This document shows positions 10,860 through 23,600 of a stretch of 64,000 nucleotides of DNA, one piece after another. The DNA is from Ceratotherium simum simum (taxonomy: Eukaryota; Chordata; Mammalia; Perissodactyla; Rhinocerotidae), in assembly GCF_000283155.1 (NCBI RefSeq), contig NW_004454178.1:21933444-21997443 (forward strand). The letters are read 5' to 3'. How positions within the stretch are numbered: the stretch's first letter is position 1; every line of letters begins with the position of its first letter. The position numbers were made by a program, and so were the translations under genes. The notes beneath the pieces were generated by a model. The model had not been told where the DNA came from. It was given only the letters and a program-made list of their open reading frames with translations, and did not search any database.

Positions 10860-11990
10860 TCCCGGCCCTGCTGGTCCATCCCTTTGCCCATTGGATCTTA
10901 TGGCGACATTCCATGCTTCCTTCCTGAAATCCTCTGGCCCCTGAGACATTGCCTCCCCTGGCTCTCCAGTCAAGACTTCTCTCTATTCTTCACAGATCTC
11001 TCTTCTTCCTCTTGCTCCTCAAGTGGTGATGTTCCCCATGGCTCCAGCCTCAGCTCTCCCTCCACTTACTGTCCTCCATCTCCTGGGTGAACCCAGGCAT
11101 CTCTGGGGCTTTGATGCCCACCTGTCTGGGGATTATTCTAACCTCTATTTCCACACTGGGCCTCTAGCCTGAACTCCAGGCTTGATTAAACAGCAGGATG
11201 CCAAGACACTTCCATCTGGATTTTCCACAATGTGCTCAAAATGGAATTCTTCCCTTCAAGACTTACTCTTCCTCCTGTATCCAACTCATCTTCCCTGATT
11301 ACCCAGACCCAAAATGGATTCATCTCAGACACGCCTTTCATCCAACAATCACTGCATTCTGCTAATCCCTCCTCTGAAATGTTTCCCAGCCCTGACCCTC
11401 CTCTCCATGTTCCAGCCTCATCATCTCTAGCCTGGTGTGGTCAGCGTCTTCCTGACAGTCCCATCTTCTTCCCCTCAAAGTCACTTCCATGCTGTCACCA
11501 GAGTTATGTTAACACCAGTCCTTACAGGTCAAGGTCCTGCTCACCTGGGGGATGGAGTCTCAACTCCCTTGTGATGTGGGACATGAAGAATCACCGCAGT
11601 GGTGCGGCCCCTGTCTGCATCCCCTACTTCTCTCTGCCTCCGCTTCATGTGGAAGAGTCGCACGGCTGACTATTCCCTCTGGCCCCTAGTCTGGGTCTGA
11701 CCTCCATTCCCAGGCCCCTGCTGCTGGAATACAGCACCCCGCCCCAGCTTATCCTCGGAGTCTAGCTCACACGTCTTCTCCAGAAACCCCTCTCTTCAGG
11801 GTCTCCTGCACATGAGCATCTCTGGAACTGCATTTACCTTGCTGTACTCTAACTGCTTCTGTCTTCTCTCCTAGTTTGTGGTTTCTTTCTTTTTTTTTTT
11901 TTGGAGATTGGGGCTATATCTTATTGATCTTTGTAACCCCCAATAAATACTCAATACATACATGTTTATTGAACAAATGAATGAATGAAT
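10860..11990 (+). mobile_element. L2 LINE, 3' half, plus strand
   Basis: A long pyrimidine-rich L2 body: 'gatgttccccatggctcc', 'ttccacaatgtgctcaaaat', 'cagagttatgttaac', 'tgctgctggaatacagcac', then the L2 tail 'ctatatcttattgatctttg' and 'caataaatactcaata', closing in (GAAT)n at 11975-11990. The 145-aa plus frame at 11232-11669 is part of this element. Confidence 0.75.
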
Positions 11991-11999
11991 ATTCCCACC

Positions 12000-13289
12000 T
12001 CCAGCCCCACACCCTCAGATGACCGCAGCCGCGACCAGCCTACTCCTTCATTGGCTTGTTGGTTCCTCCCCCCGCCCTCCCACCACCAGCACCTCCTTAG
12101 ACCAGCCTAAGCACCAGCACCTGGCTGCAGCCTCTCCTCAGGGCCCCTCTGGCCCTTCCCTTTGTGAGACGTGAGCTTCCTTTGTGGGGCTGCATCTCCT
12201 GTCCCTGGAGTCGATCACCTCCTCTTCTCCCTGCAGGTGTCTCTCACCCCTTTTCTTTGTTCAAGGAGCTGGCTGCTTGGCATAGTTGCTGTAATCTCTG
12301 GGGCCATCTTGGATTTCTTTTTGAATAGCACCCAGGAATCCCAGGTCCTGCACCTCCACAGTAAGAATGTGAAATGCGTGCCACAGGGTCTAATCCTCCT
12401 TTTCCTTCTCTCTTTTAACAGCAAAATGCATTGCAAGGAACAGAAGTTCCAATGAAGAAAGATATTTTATGAATTGTGTAATTTTTCTTTTGATGGGTTC
12501 CAGTCCTTAATAAATATCTTATTTTCCTCTTTCTTTCACTGCCTGATTTTTTTAAAAAATGGGAGTACTATCAAATTTTTAGAGAAGCTAATGACATGAG
12601 GAGATTGGTATTAGCTAAGGATTTTAGGTGTGAGGACTCACAAAGTGGCCATGTTTAGCATAATTATGTCAAATGTGTGTTTTAGATCAAAATACAACGG
12701 TCATAAGTTCTATGTTCTTAAAGACAATCAGTCCTAGGCAGCTCAGTGTCAAAAGAGTGTCTTTCTTTTTGTGACTGATTTTAATTTTTAAAAAGAAATC
12801 ATTTGGTGAGTAAGGGATGAGAGGCAATCTCCTCCCCACCAGCAAAATGCCCTCATTGCTTTTTTTCTTTTAGATTTCTCTGTCCAAGAAAACAATAGCA
12901 AAGCCAGCTTTATGTCAAAGCAGATACCGTCAGGAAAGTACCCAAGGACTGAGGTCTGTGTCCCTAAGCCACTTACTTAGAAAGGCACCCCAGTTTGGTG
13001 AGGTTCCTGGAGCCAGCCTTTTCTGTGGCCGGCCTGCTGTAGGGCTGGTGAGTATGTACTAAAAGGATTACAGGGTGTGAGAATTCCCAAACCCAAATGC
13101 AGTTCCTCACCAGAAGGACTGAAACCTACAGCTTCCCATGAAGATATCAAGAGCCCCTGAGCACTATTTTCTGGATGGATGATACTCTAAGACAGTATCA
13201 GTCATTTGCATCTTGATTTAGATGTGACTGTTGATTCCTACAACTTTTAAATGTCTGGCAAAACTAGTCCCTACCTCACCCCCAGTCTT
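12000..13289. other. Unassigned, with possible two-exon structure at 12.2 kb
   Basis: No repeat recognised. Between 12237 and about 12530 there is a pyrimidine-tract acceptor (CTCCCTGCAG), a 124-nt open interval ending ACA|GTAAGAA, a 60-nt gap to TTTTAACAG, and then sequence with an AATAAA at about 12510. The frame at 12171-12455 encodes a hydrophobic stretch ('WLLGIVAVISGAI'). Nothing recognisable is encoded, so no gene is called. Confidence 0.35.
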
Positions 13290-14330
13290 CTATATTTTTC
13301 AGAACTTTCCTGGATATTCCCATATGCTTATTTTATTTCGACTTTGAGATCAGCTTGTCAAGTTATGAAAAAAAATCTATTGATATTTTAAATCAAATTA
13401 ATTCCATCAAATTTGCAGATTAATTTAGAAAAAATTGAAATCTTCAGCATTTTGAGTTTTACTCTATGAGAATAAGATATACATTTCCATTTACTAAAGT
13501 CTTCTTTTACATCCCTTAATAGAGTTTAAGAGGTTTTTGTGTGTGTTTGGCATATTTCTTTTAAAATTTATTTCTTAGTATTATTTTTTTTGTTGTTATT
13601 ATAAAGGAGATCTTTTATCATTATATCTTATGATGTAAAACTGACTAATATATACTACAATTTGGTCTGTCTTCCTACTGAATTCTCATATTGCTTTAGA
13701 TTGATATTCCAGAGTATTCCATGTATACAACATAACTTTTGCAATAATATTAATTTTGCCTCCTCTTCATTTTTTAAATGTCAATTCTTTCTTTTTCCTA
13801 TTTTCTTTGACTATATTCCAACAGGGTTAGATAACAGTACAACGATAAGCATCCTTGTCTTGTTTCTTACTTAGGTAACATTCTAAGAAGTATTTAATGT
13901 TTCATTACTAAGCACAATGCTGGCTTCTGTTTTGATGTTAGGGATGTTTATATTTTTAATTATATTAAGGTTGTATCCATCCTTCTAGTGTTTAGAGTTT
14001 ATGACATAAATGTATATTGAGCTTTATCACACATCTTTTAAAATTTGTCTTTTTTGAACTTTTTTGAAATTTGGAATTTGTCTTTCTTATTTGATAACAA
14101 AATATGGTGAATTATGTTAATATATTTCCTATATTGAGCCATCTTTGCATTCCTGGAACAACCTCGCTTGGTCATGGTTTATATTCTTTAAATATGTTGC
14201 CACATTCCAGTTGCCACTGTTTTACTTACGATGTTTATATCAATGTTCCTAAGTGACAGTGAGCTGTAGTTTACTTTTGTGCTGTCTTTATCTGGTTTTG
14301 GTATCAATGGTGTGAAACTCAACGTATCTT
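13290..14330 (-). mobile_element. Old L1M ORF2 fragment, minus strand
   Basis: The plus strand carries antisense L1 ORF2: 'gatcagcttgtcaagttatg', 'gaaatcttcagcattttgag', 'ttgagccatctttgcattcc', 'tcgcttggtcatggtttata' and 'ttatctggttttggtatcaa'. It is AT-rich and heavily decayed. Confidence 0.8.
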
Positions 14331-17300
14331 CACAGTCTCTACATGGCACCGCCCCCTGCCCACCAATTCCCAACACCTGGTCTAATAAAGGAACATCCTT
14401 GGAGGGCAGGTGTGATTTCTTTAGTGGTCAGAATAGGATATTAACCACATATGAAGTAATTTTTGAATTTCTATAATTTGCCAATCTCTGAATTCACCAG
14501 CCTTTCCCAAACATTTTTACCAACACCTTCTTCCACTTTCTTCTGGAGGGAGAGAATAGTAATAAACAAACACAAGGCCTGAACTGTTCAATCCTTGCTT
14601 AGCAATAGTCATTGGCCCTGGGGCTGGAGTCTGCTAGGTCGTGCATCTTGCAAAGGACTGTCTGATTTGTTCTGTAAATGTGTACAGTGGGATTGTGCGA
14701 GCCAACACCCTCACTGAGCGTGGTCACCGTGCTCTAGCTCAGCCCATGCCTCCTCCAAGCCCTGCTTTTCCAGTGTTAGCAGCCCAGCAGGCAGAGAAAC
14801 ACTCTTAGTGGGGAAGTGGGCTCATCGACTGTTGGCAGCAACAGAAACTTCACAAAAGAGGCGATCTGAGAGCGCAGGACCCACACGCTCTGCACGCTCA
14901 GCTGAGGCTGTTTGTAAGAACAAACATGATCTAATTCCTTCTGGCTAGAATTCAGGTGAGTAATTTTTTGTTAACCAACGAGACTTTGTAGCTTTCCTTT
15001 GAACAGCACACATCTGTCCCCAATATCCCCTCCCAGCTTCCACTTCTTTAGAAATCCCGGTACAGGACAAACAGCAGCAAACCTCTCCGTCAAAACGTCA
15101 TTGTGTCCCTTTGAGGCTTGTAGCAGAACAATTTTGGCCTCTCTCCAGAGGCAGGTGTGACTGGAGCCAGCTTGTCTGGAGGGACGTTTTTACCAGGGAA
15201 TCAGCAGCAGGGTCCGCAAACATCACGGTGTTGCGTTATTGGGAGCCCGTGAGAACGTGCACACGCCTCTCTGGAGGGACCGTGTTTACCTTCCTTGTCC
15301 CTTCACAGCTTGGATTAAAAATTGCCCAGAGTTCAAATATTTAATGTTCTTGCTTACTTTCTATCCCTGGAATGTCTCCGTGTGGCTTGGCTTGTTGCCA
15401 ACATGTCACACACAGCGACGCTATTCCTCTCTTGCCCAGGGTACCTGTGTGGGGAAAGCTGTAGGGTCAGGTCTCACCTTTGGTGCTGCCTCAGCCTGAA
15501 AATCCTCCAGTGTCCTCCTCAAATTTGGGACAGCTTCCTAGGGTTTTCTGTTTTGTGTTATTTTCCTCTCCAGATTCCAGCAAAATATTTAATTTTGATC
15601 TTAAGATTAATTTCATACACATTTCACAATACGTGGTCTGATTTCTTCAGCGACTATGGGGCATTAGGGACTCAGGAGAAGTGGGACAGGGGCCAGGTAA
15701 GAGTCATTCTACGGAATGTTCCACGCTACAGAGATGCCAACTTCTAGCCTTTTAAAATGAAGCTTAGATTTCTCAACTCCAAGTTTTCTGGACTGCCTCA
15801 TTCCTTCTTGCTCCATTTTCTTTCCTCAACACCTGTTTTCTCCTTCCCTAGGCTGTGATATGTTCAATGCTTCAGCAACCCGAGGAAGGCAAAGCTGAGA
15901 ATTTTCCATCTTAGTCAACAGTCCTATGTGTAGAGCTCTGTTTTACGTGAAGAGTAGATTTGAGGAAAGGTATACGGGGCCCATTGCAGGCAAGTGTGAG
16001 TGGGGTGAGCAGGAGAAGCCAGAGGGGCTTCAGCTGGGGCTGAGCTGTAATGGGCAGGGATGGGAGCTGGGTGGGCGGGCTCAAGGGCTTGGGACACAAG
16101 GGGCCTAGAACATGGCAGGAGCTGGAGCCCCCTGGAGTCTTTCTGGAGGTGATTGGTTAGACTTGTCCAGAGTGGTCATCCAACACCCTTGCTATGCCCT
16201 ATGGTTTCCCTTGCTGCTGCCCAAGGGCAAGGGGCCTGCACATAGTGTTGCATGGTCAAGGGACCAGCCACAGTTGCCATGGTAGCAGCTGTGGCCACTG
16301 GTCCAGCAGCACAGGAAATCTCTAACTGGGGTCAGGTGGTGAACCATAGGGGGCTGCCCGGGTCATGTGCTGTAGACAGGTGAGCAATGGCAGTCAAGAG
16401 TTGTTAGACACATCAGAGAGATTATAACTTCCACCCCCCCCGGGAACTTTGGGAGACAGAGTCACACATTTAACTCGTGTTAAACGAGTGGTGGACAATC
16501 TCCACCCCCCCCAACATTCCCTTGCTAGAGCCATCTCATCTCCAGAACAGCAGGATGTTTCTGCTGTATCTCTGGACTCTTGTGGTTGCTACAGTCCTGA
16601 TTCCACCACCAGCTCACCCTGCCAAAGGAATGGACTCCCTGCAGTAAGAACCACTCCTCCTGGAGCTGTCAATAGGCAGAGGAAGAGAAACCATCCAAAC
16701 CTGCTCATTCTGATGGATTTGCCAACCTTATTTATTTACACGGAACAGCAAGCGGTCAATGAGAGAAGCCACGGGTCTGAGACCCTCCGAATTCTCAAAC
16801 TCACATGATTGAGTTTGCATGTTTATCCAAAACCCACACCCCTCTGTCCTTCTTCCCCCTTTGATTCCACTCTCATGTCCACCCTCCATGTTTCAAGGTC
16901 TTGTGCCTCAGCCCTGGGTGGGTCCCAGAGCTGATCTCTCTCTTGCCCAGTGCAGTCTGTCCATCTCCATCGTTGTGTCCTGTGTTGGTTCCCATGCCCT
17001 CTTTCTTCTGTAGTAGATTGCTTTGGCCCTTCTCCTTCCATGATCCAAATGATGCAAAGTATCATTCTATTACATCTTAAGTCAGTGTTCAAATGAGCTG
17101 AGCTTCCCCCCACTGTCCTTTCTTGTTTTGTTCTGTTTGGGGTGCCATGGCTATTTTATTTCAAATGGTGTCTACTCAATTCTAAAATATAATTTGAACT
17201 TGACTGTGCTAATATAGTTAATGGTCAGTTTTTTAAATCAATATTTTACTCACTAATAGGTTCCCCCTGACTGAACCATTGGGCTGATGATTGAGAGGAA

Positions 17301-17370
17301 ATTCCTTTTATTAAAAGATCTTGAACCAATGTCATGGGGCCAGCCACATTGGCAGGATATTGGTATTTAG
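14331..17370. other. Mostly unique sequence; candidate exons only
   Basis: About 3 kb with no recognised transposon, which stands out in this window. A consensus CAG|GTGAGT donor ends at 14955, with a fair acceptor at 14773, giving a possible 182-nt untranslated exon. A second CAG|GTAAGA lies at about 15696. Poly(C) runs occur near 16433-16442 and 16504-16512, on either side of a short ACTCGT/ACGAGT inverted repeat. Open frames of 60-141 aa have no recognisable domains. Confidence 0.35.
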
Positions 17371-17844
17371 AACTATGTTAGTTTCCTATTGCTGCTGGAA
17401 CACAAATTTCATGGCTTAAAACAGTGCAGATAAATTATCTTACAGTTCTTAAGGTTAGAAGTTCAAGATGGGTCTCCTGGGGCAAAATTAAGGTATCAGC
17501 AGGGCTGTGTTCCTTCTGGAAGCTCTGGGAAGAATTCATTTTCTTGTCTTTTCCAGCTTCTAGAGGTTCCCCTCATTCTTTGGCTTACGGTCCCTTCAAG
17601 GTGCAAACTCCAACCTTTGCTTCCACCATCACACGGCCTTGTCTCTGACCCCCCTGCATCCCTTTTACAAGGAGCCTTGTGATTACATGGGGCCCACTCA
17701 GATATTTCAGGATATTCTTCATCTTAAGATCTTTAACTTAATCACATCTGCAAAATCTCTTTCACACATAAGGTAACATATTCACAGATTCTGGGGATCA
17801 AGATGTGGCCATATTTGAGGGGCCATTATTCAGCCTACCACAAT
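17371..17844 (-). mobile_element. MaLR (MLT1-type) LTR, minus strand
   Basis: Antisense MLT1 pattern: 'gttagtttcctattgctgct', 'tcttacagttctt', 'gcagggctgtgttccttctg', 'gtgattacatggggccc', 'aggtaacatattcacagatt', ending 'ccattattcagcctaccaca'. Nearly complete. Confidence 0.85.
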
Positions 17845-17861
17845 AACCAAATCAAATAACC

Positions 17862-18070
17862 AAATAGGTGTCATTTACTGAACACTGCAGAGCAGTCAGG
17901 CACTCTACACATATTCCATCGTGTAATTCTTAAAATAACCCTATTGGGGAGCCACTGCTCGTATCCCAATTTCCAATGAGGAAAACATGGCTTAGAGAAA
18001 ACTTGTCCCAACACTAGTAAGAGGCAAACCCAGGGCTTGTATCTCAGCTCTCTGAATTCCACTCTCCCTT
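17862..18070 (+). mobile_element. MIR SINE, plus strand
   Basis: MIR order: 'tcatttactgaacactgcag', 'caggcactctacacatatt', 'aacatggcttagagaaaact', 'ctagtaagaggcaaaccc'. It directly follows the MLT1 LTR. Confidence 0.7.
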
Positions 18071-18763
18071 TCCTAAAAAGAAAGGAAAAATATAATTAAA
18101 TCTTTAGAAAGTTAACCAATGGGTTTGAAGTTCTCTCAGCAGATACGAAGCAACAAGGATGATGGCCAAACTGTTGGCTTGATGGACAACTTTAGCCATT
18201 AGATGTTGCCAGTGCTGGCTTCTTACAAAACCACTGCAAGCCCACCCTGCTGTCTCACCTACACCTCTGATTAATATGCATGAAGCAATTCCAGAAGCCA
18301 ATCCAGCAAGCTTGGTTCTCTGATTCTGATACAGAGAATCCGTGCAGGTAGGAGTGGGGAATTGTTTTTACCCCAGAGCACCCTGTTAAACTCTCATACA
18401 TTGCCTGTCTATTTTCTTCTTCCCTAGACTGAAGGCCTGGACTTCTCTGCTTATGAAATTAGACCAGCAGCTCAGGTTCATTCCAAGTTCTCCTTGCCTG
18501 TGACCTTGGCCTTCTTTCTTTGGCTATCCAACTAGACACTCCCTTGGCTATCCCTCAACAGAAAATTGGCATCACTGAAAGCCAAACAAACCTACCTCAA
18601 AAGAAAAAACAAAATTAATGAACAGACAAACATCGAGCCTTATTTTTCTCTCAACTAGGGTGCCCTGGAGGTAATGGCTTTGTGAATAAAGTGGAGGAGG
18701 AGGGAAAGAAAAATAAGTCTTCTGTCCAGGCTCCCTGCTGCATCAGGGTGCTCTGAGCCGGAG
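18071..18763. other. Unassigned spacer
   Basis: Unique-looking non-coding sequence. No exon or RNA gene recognised. Confidence 0.5.
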
Positions 18764-18778
18764 GGCACTAGGTGGCAG
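18764..18778 (+). promoter_or_regulatory. CTCF-like motif
   Basis: GGCACTAGGTGGCAG agrees with the CTCF core (CCACNAGGTGGCAG) except at one position. The identical 15-mer in the same orientation occurs at 62759-62773. Binding is inferred from the motif alone. Confidence 0.5.
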
Positions 18779-19889
18779 AATTTGCTAAGCACAACTCTGC
18801 GGGCTGGTGGTGAGGAGAGCCAGGTTTCTTGTTTTCACCAGGTCCTGGTAACTAGGTCACAGTTAAATTAAGAATGTGTGTCGTTCCGTGGGCAGAAGCA
18901 CAGGGGTTGTGCTGCTTCTTCAAAGGCAGAGCTCTGCATGGTGGCAGACACGCTGAAGCCTGCCTACTCTCTCCACCTTCCCTTCCTCTCCTTTCTTTTC
19001 TGCTCTGCCACAGTGTGCCCCTCTCCTGTGTCCCCTCCGGGACCTCACCCATGTCAACACCTCGTGTCTCAGAGATTGGATGTGGTTACTGCTTCCGCTT
19101 CCAAGCCCCGCACGGGGTTAGGGACATTCCATTTTCAACTCTAAAAGTTAGCTTTTGTGGTAGCAAAACACATTTTCAAGAAAATGCATTGCATTATGAA
19201 AAGAAGCATTGTTAAAAAATAAATAAAATTCACTGAAAATCCCACCACATATATTTGTTTCTTGAGCTCCCTTTAAATTCTATTGTGATAGTCTTCCTCT
19301 GACCAAGAATGAGAATGCTGGCTGCCCCCACCTTTCTCTCTGATCACTCTCAGATAATAAAAAGCTCTCTGGTTAATTTTAGTCTTAAAACAGACTCATG
19401 TCTTTAGTTAGAATAATGCCATGGTATAGGGCATGTATGCATATCACATACTAATGTGTATATATCAGCGTATGTTCTGTGATACAGTCAAAAGTCTAAG
19501 CCGAGGACCGTCATCTTGTCTCGGATCTCAGACGCATTTGGGGCTGAGCTTGAAATGGGGAAGGGTCAGGGCATGGTCTCCTGTTCTCACTGCCGCCCTG
19601 TAAGCAGAGGGAACTGAACAGTTCTTAGAGAGCCGGATAGCTTCGTGCCCTGGGGCCTGGCACATGGTAAGGATGGTTCTTCCACTCAGGGCTCTTCCAC
19701 TCACTCTGCTCTCTTCTCTCCTGAGGTTCCTTTGGCCTGTGCCCTGAGCAGATATTGGTCATTCCAAATGGTCCCTGTGACTCCCCGCTCAGCCCTGGGA
19801 CACCCTGCATCACACACACACCCTTCTCTACATCTTCTTGCCCCTCCATGCAGCCACACTGGACTGACTCAAGATGACCCCATGCCAGC
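18779..19889. other. Unassigned spacer
   Basis: Includes a pyrimidine-rich block at about 18960-19030 that gives open frames of 66-113 aa in several frames, typical of biased composition rather than coding. Nothing else recognised. Confidence 0.45.
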
Positions 19890-20316
19890 TGTCTTTTGTT
19901 GAATAGTGTCTCCCCCACAATCATGTCTACCCAGAACCTCAGAATGTGATCTTATTTGGAAATAGGGTCTTTGCAGATGTAATTAGCTAAGAAGAGGTCC
20001 TATTGGATTAGAGTGGACCCTAATCCAGTGACTGGTGTCCTTATAAGGAGAGAAAACAGAGACACAGAGACAGAGGGAAGAAGTCCATGTAATGTTGGAG
20101 GCAGAGATTAGAGTGATGCGTCTACAAGCCAAGGAACGCCAAGGATTCCTGGAGCAACCAGGAGCTGGGAGTGGCCTGGACCGGATTGTCCCTCAGAGCC
20201 TCCAGAAGGAACCAACCCTGCAGACACCTCTAGACTTATGAGACAGTAAATTTCTGTTGTTTTAAGCCACCCAGTGTGTGGTACTTTGTTAAGGCAGCCC
20301 TGGGAAATGAATGCAC
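19890..20316 (+). mobile_element. MaLR MLT1 LTR, plus strand
   Basis: Sense MLT1: 'ttgaatagtgtctcccccac', 'gaatgtgatcttatttggaa', 'gggtctttgcagatgtaatt', 'ctggtgtccttataaggag', 'ctacaagccaaggaacgcc', 'tttctgttgttttaagccac', ending 'gtactttgttaaggcagccc'. Close to full length and only moderately diverged. Confidence 0.9.
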
Positions 20317-20834
20317 TGACTTTCCCCCTATTCGTCCACATCTGGTCCCAGGAGATGCCTATGCATCATTTGTCCCCATAAACCCTGGAGGGCAGGCCAG
20401 TTCCCCAAGGGCAACCCTTCCCTGGCCCTGCCTCCAAATCCTTTGGTCACCTCTTCTCTTGTCCTCTCCACTTCCTGGTGGCAGTTGGATCCCAGTCCAC
20501 AGTCCATTTGCTCCTTCTCAGTTGTGGATCAGACACCAGTCCTTGGTATCACCCAACTGCACCTTGCCCCTCCCCCTGGGCTATGGGTTAGGCACTAGCA
20601 TCCCCTCTCCTCTCCCCCAGGGGTGGGCTTGCACGTCAAGGCAACTGTTCTCCTCAAAGAGATCTCTTCACCAGTATCCTCCCAGAGCCTCTCTCTGACC
20701 CCTTGGTGAATCTGATCTTGCTAAGAGGTCCAGGCGCTGGGCCACAGGCTCTCCTTCATTCTCTTTGTAATTCTGCACATGGGGGTGGTGGCGGAGTCTT
20801 TTCACATTCATTTTGGTTCCCCAGTCCCATTCTA
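20317..20834. other. Unassigned, C/T-rich
   Basis: A pyrimidine-rich stretch with a 140-aa plus frame at 20276-20698 that begins inside the MLT1 LTR. Its composition is low in complexity and no domain is visible, so it is not called as a gene. Confidence 0.45.
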
Positions 20835-21640
20835 ACATCCCATTACAGGTGTGTATGTGCATATAAAGATGTTTTACATTGTTGAGTAGAATTGTATAAA
20901 GTTTATATACTGCCTTTGTGACTAATTTTAGTAGGTTGAATTGTGTCTTCCCCGCAAAAAAGACATCCTCCCAGAGCTCATGAATGGGATTTTATTTTGG
21001 AAAAGGGTCTTTGCTGATATAATTCATTTAAGGATCCCGAGATGAGATTATCTTGAATTTAGGCTGGTTCCTAAATCCAATGGCTGGTCTCCTTATAAGA
21101 AGAGAGGAAGACACAGACATGCAGATGAGAAGGTGATGTGAAGACAGGCAGGGATTGGAGCTGTGCAGTCTTAAGCCAAAGAACACCTGGAGCCGCTGGC
21201 AGCTGGAAGAGGCACGGAAGGATTCTCCCCTTGAGCCTTGGGTGGGAGCTGGCCCTGCTGACACCTTGGCCGACACCTTGAGTTCTGACTTCTAGCCTCC
21301 ACGAGTGTGAGAGAAGAAATTTCTGTGATTTTTAAGCCACCCAGTTGTGGTAATTTGTTATGACAGCCCTAGAAAACTAATACATTAATTATATTATAAA
21401 CATTTTTCCATGCTATTAGACATTGTGGTAATTATTTTTAATGACAGCACACTATTCTGTAGTATAAGTCAGTCAATCAATCCTCTATTGCAAAATATTT
21501 AGTATTTGAAAACTGAACTAACTAAATGACAAGTAATGAAATGCATTTGAACATACGTTTTGAGTATCTGATAATTTCCTTAGGAAGATTTCCCAGTGGT
21601 GGAATTACTGGGTCAAAGGATATGCCCTCTACTCTGCATG
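20835..21640 (-). mobile_element. Old L1M fragment interrupted by an MLT1 LTR
   Basis: Antisense L1M 3' sequence at 20835-20930 ('gtataaagtttatatactgc') continues at about 21389-21640 ('ataaacatttttccatgcta', 'gtatctgataatttccttag', 'gtggaattactgggtcaaag'). The MLT1 LTR at 20931-21388 lies between the two halves, so the L1 is older than the LTR. Confidence 0.7.
20931..21388 (+). mobile_element. MaLR MLT1 LTR, plus strand, inside L1M
   Basis: Sense MLT1A-like: 'taggttgaattgtgtcttcc', 'aaaagggtctttgctgatat', 'tggtctccttataagaagag', 'gaaggattctccccttgagc', 'gtgatttttaagccacccag', ending 'agccctagaaaactaataca'. Confidence 0.9.
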
Positions 21641-23219
21641 TGCCTCTCTTGCATGAAGTCTGTGGCTCAAAGCCTGTAATTTCTGTAAATATTATTTTAT
21701 GCTAGTTGGTACAAGACATGTAATAACTGCGACCCATTTATATAACAATACCTACAAATGCTGCCCTTATGAGCATGAAAGACAGCTTTCTGAAAATCAG
21801 GTGCAACCTAGTGCTTGGCACGTCTGGGTTACCCATCTGATATATTTTAGTCACTATTAGCTCAGGTCTCCCAATTTTGGTGCCAGATGTGTATTAAAAA
21901 TGTGTTTCTTTGTGCCTTTTCTTTTACTGGTCTCAACTCTAAAAGTAAACCTTGAACTATAGCGAATCATCCTTAAGCACCAAGAACAGACATGGTGTGG
22001 GTCAGCTCCCTCCTCAGCCTCTAATATTAATAACAAATATAATAGCTGCTGGAAGCTATGTTAGCCCAAGAAGTCTTTGGTTATCTTTGTTCTGAAGAAG
22101 TCAGCTTAGAAAAAAATCACTGAAAACCCTACTTATCTAGAGATAAAGGAACTAGGATTCTACTTGTGTTTTGTAACACCTAATTATTTTTACCTTGGGG
22201 ATGTCTGAGTATTACTTAACCTTGGTGACATATTCCAGACAGCGAGATAGATCTAAGATTTCCAAGATTCTAGCCTCCTGCTAAAGTTTAAATGGCCCAT
22301 TTGAAGGGCATTGGCACGTTCATTTCTAAGTATTGGGGCAAACATGTCTGAACCACATCCTATGAGCATCACTCAAAGATGGTATCTGAAGTCAAGACCT
22401 TGCCAAAATAACTATCGCAAAGATCGTGATGACATTAAACCGATGCAATTGTACCAGGAATCAACCTCATTTTTTCAGTTGAATAAAACATTTGACTGTT
22501 ATATGAGCAGCTATCTTGATAAACACGGCTATAATTAGAGACAATAAATAAATCATGGAATCATGAACCAACTAGCTATTGTGTGTCATTTGTAAGTTTA
22601 TAAGAGACTGTGGCCTTCCATAAGCTTACAAAAGATGTCTATGTAATTCTGACCTGGAGTCTGAAAACGACTGTAAAAATTTAGTGTAGAAAGAAGCTGA
22701 TTAGCACAATCCAATAGGATATTTGTTATTAGTTTGGCCAACAGCTATTGAATATTGAATAAAACTCCTTGATTCTAGGAGAGAAATACAAACACAAAAA
22801 ACACACACACGTACATACACATGCATAAGCACACATGGAGACACACTAAAAAGTATGAAACAGATGCAGAGTAGCATGTCGACCTTCCTCTTCTTAGCAT
22901 CTTTGTGCCAGTGTCTCTTCTTTGGGAAGAAAGAACACCATCATACATCATAAGGAAAGGCTTGTAGTGGTAAAATTATCATAAAGAAAGATGTTTCCAC
23001 ATAACACCCTTTTGAAGTTAATGAAGAGCCAGTAGACATTGGTCCTCAAGTTGCACACGGCATCACTAGAAGACCCAGGGACAATTTAGTTCAATTATTT
23101 GGAATGATTTTTCCTTAATATTATGTTGCCATTTTGGTTTTCTTAAGTTTTCTAAGTTTTGGGTTATTTTTGTTATTTCATAAAATTTGTTGATTCTTTA
23201 GAGTTCAGTGAAACTTTGG
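21641..23219. other. Unassigned, CA-rich near 22795-22850
   Basis: Unique-looking AT-rich sequence. An imperfect (CA)n-type stretch lies at 22795-22850. The frame at 22311-22538 (75 aa, plus) has coding-like mixed composition but no splice context or known domain. It might be a conserved non-coding element. Confidence 0.4.
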
Positions 23220-23600
23220 AGAGCATCTGTAACTGAAGCAGGGGAGTCTCCTCTCTCTCTGGAAGCCTGGGTCAGAGGGGTCTGAGCCAGTCATGGGAAT
23301 ACCAGCTCCTTCCAGTGACTGGCTCAGAAATGGGCATGTGAATCCATTCAGGCCAGGGCTAAGCAAGGAAGAGCTTGCTGGAGGCTGCTGGACACATTTT
23401 CCTGCTTTATGGGTCTATCTTTCTTCTACAAAGATGAAGTTGACACACGGCAGAGGGCAGAGCTGAAAGAACCAGAGACACGGAGCCAGAGCCAGTGGGT
23501 TCAATGAAGCCTCAAACCTATCTTACACCTGCACTTTTGGAATTGATTCATTCTTTATTGTTTAAGTCATTTTGGGCTGGCTGTTATAGCAAGGGTCTTA
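23220..23600 (+). mobile_element. Possible old LTR fragment
   Basis: Ends with 'tcattctttattgtttaagtcattttgggctggctgtta' style LTR tail wording (tail near 23545-23590), preceded by an 'aagaaccagagacacggagc' stretch as in MaLR/ERVL LTRs. The family is not identified. Confidence 0.35.

Noticed and set aside
15480..15553. Possible minus-strand exon ending in AAAG|GTGAGA
   Set aside because: Open for only about 20 codons, with no pyrimidine tract or credible acceptor upstream.
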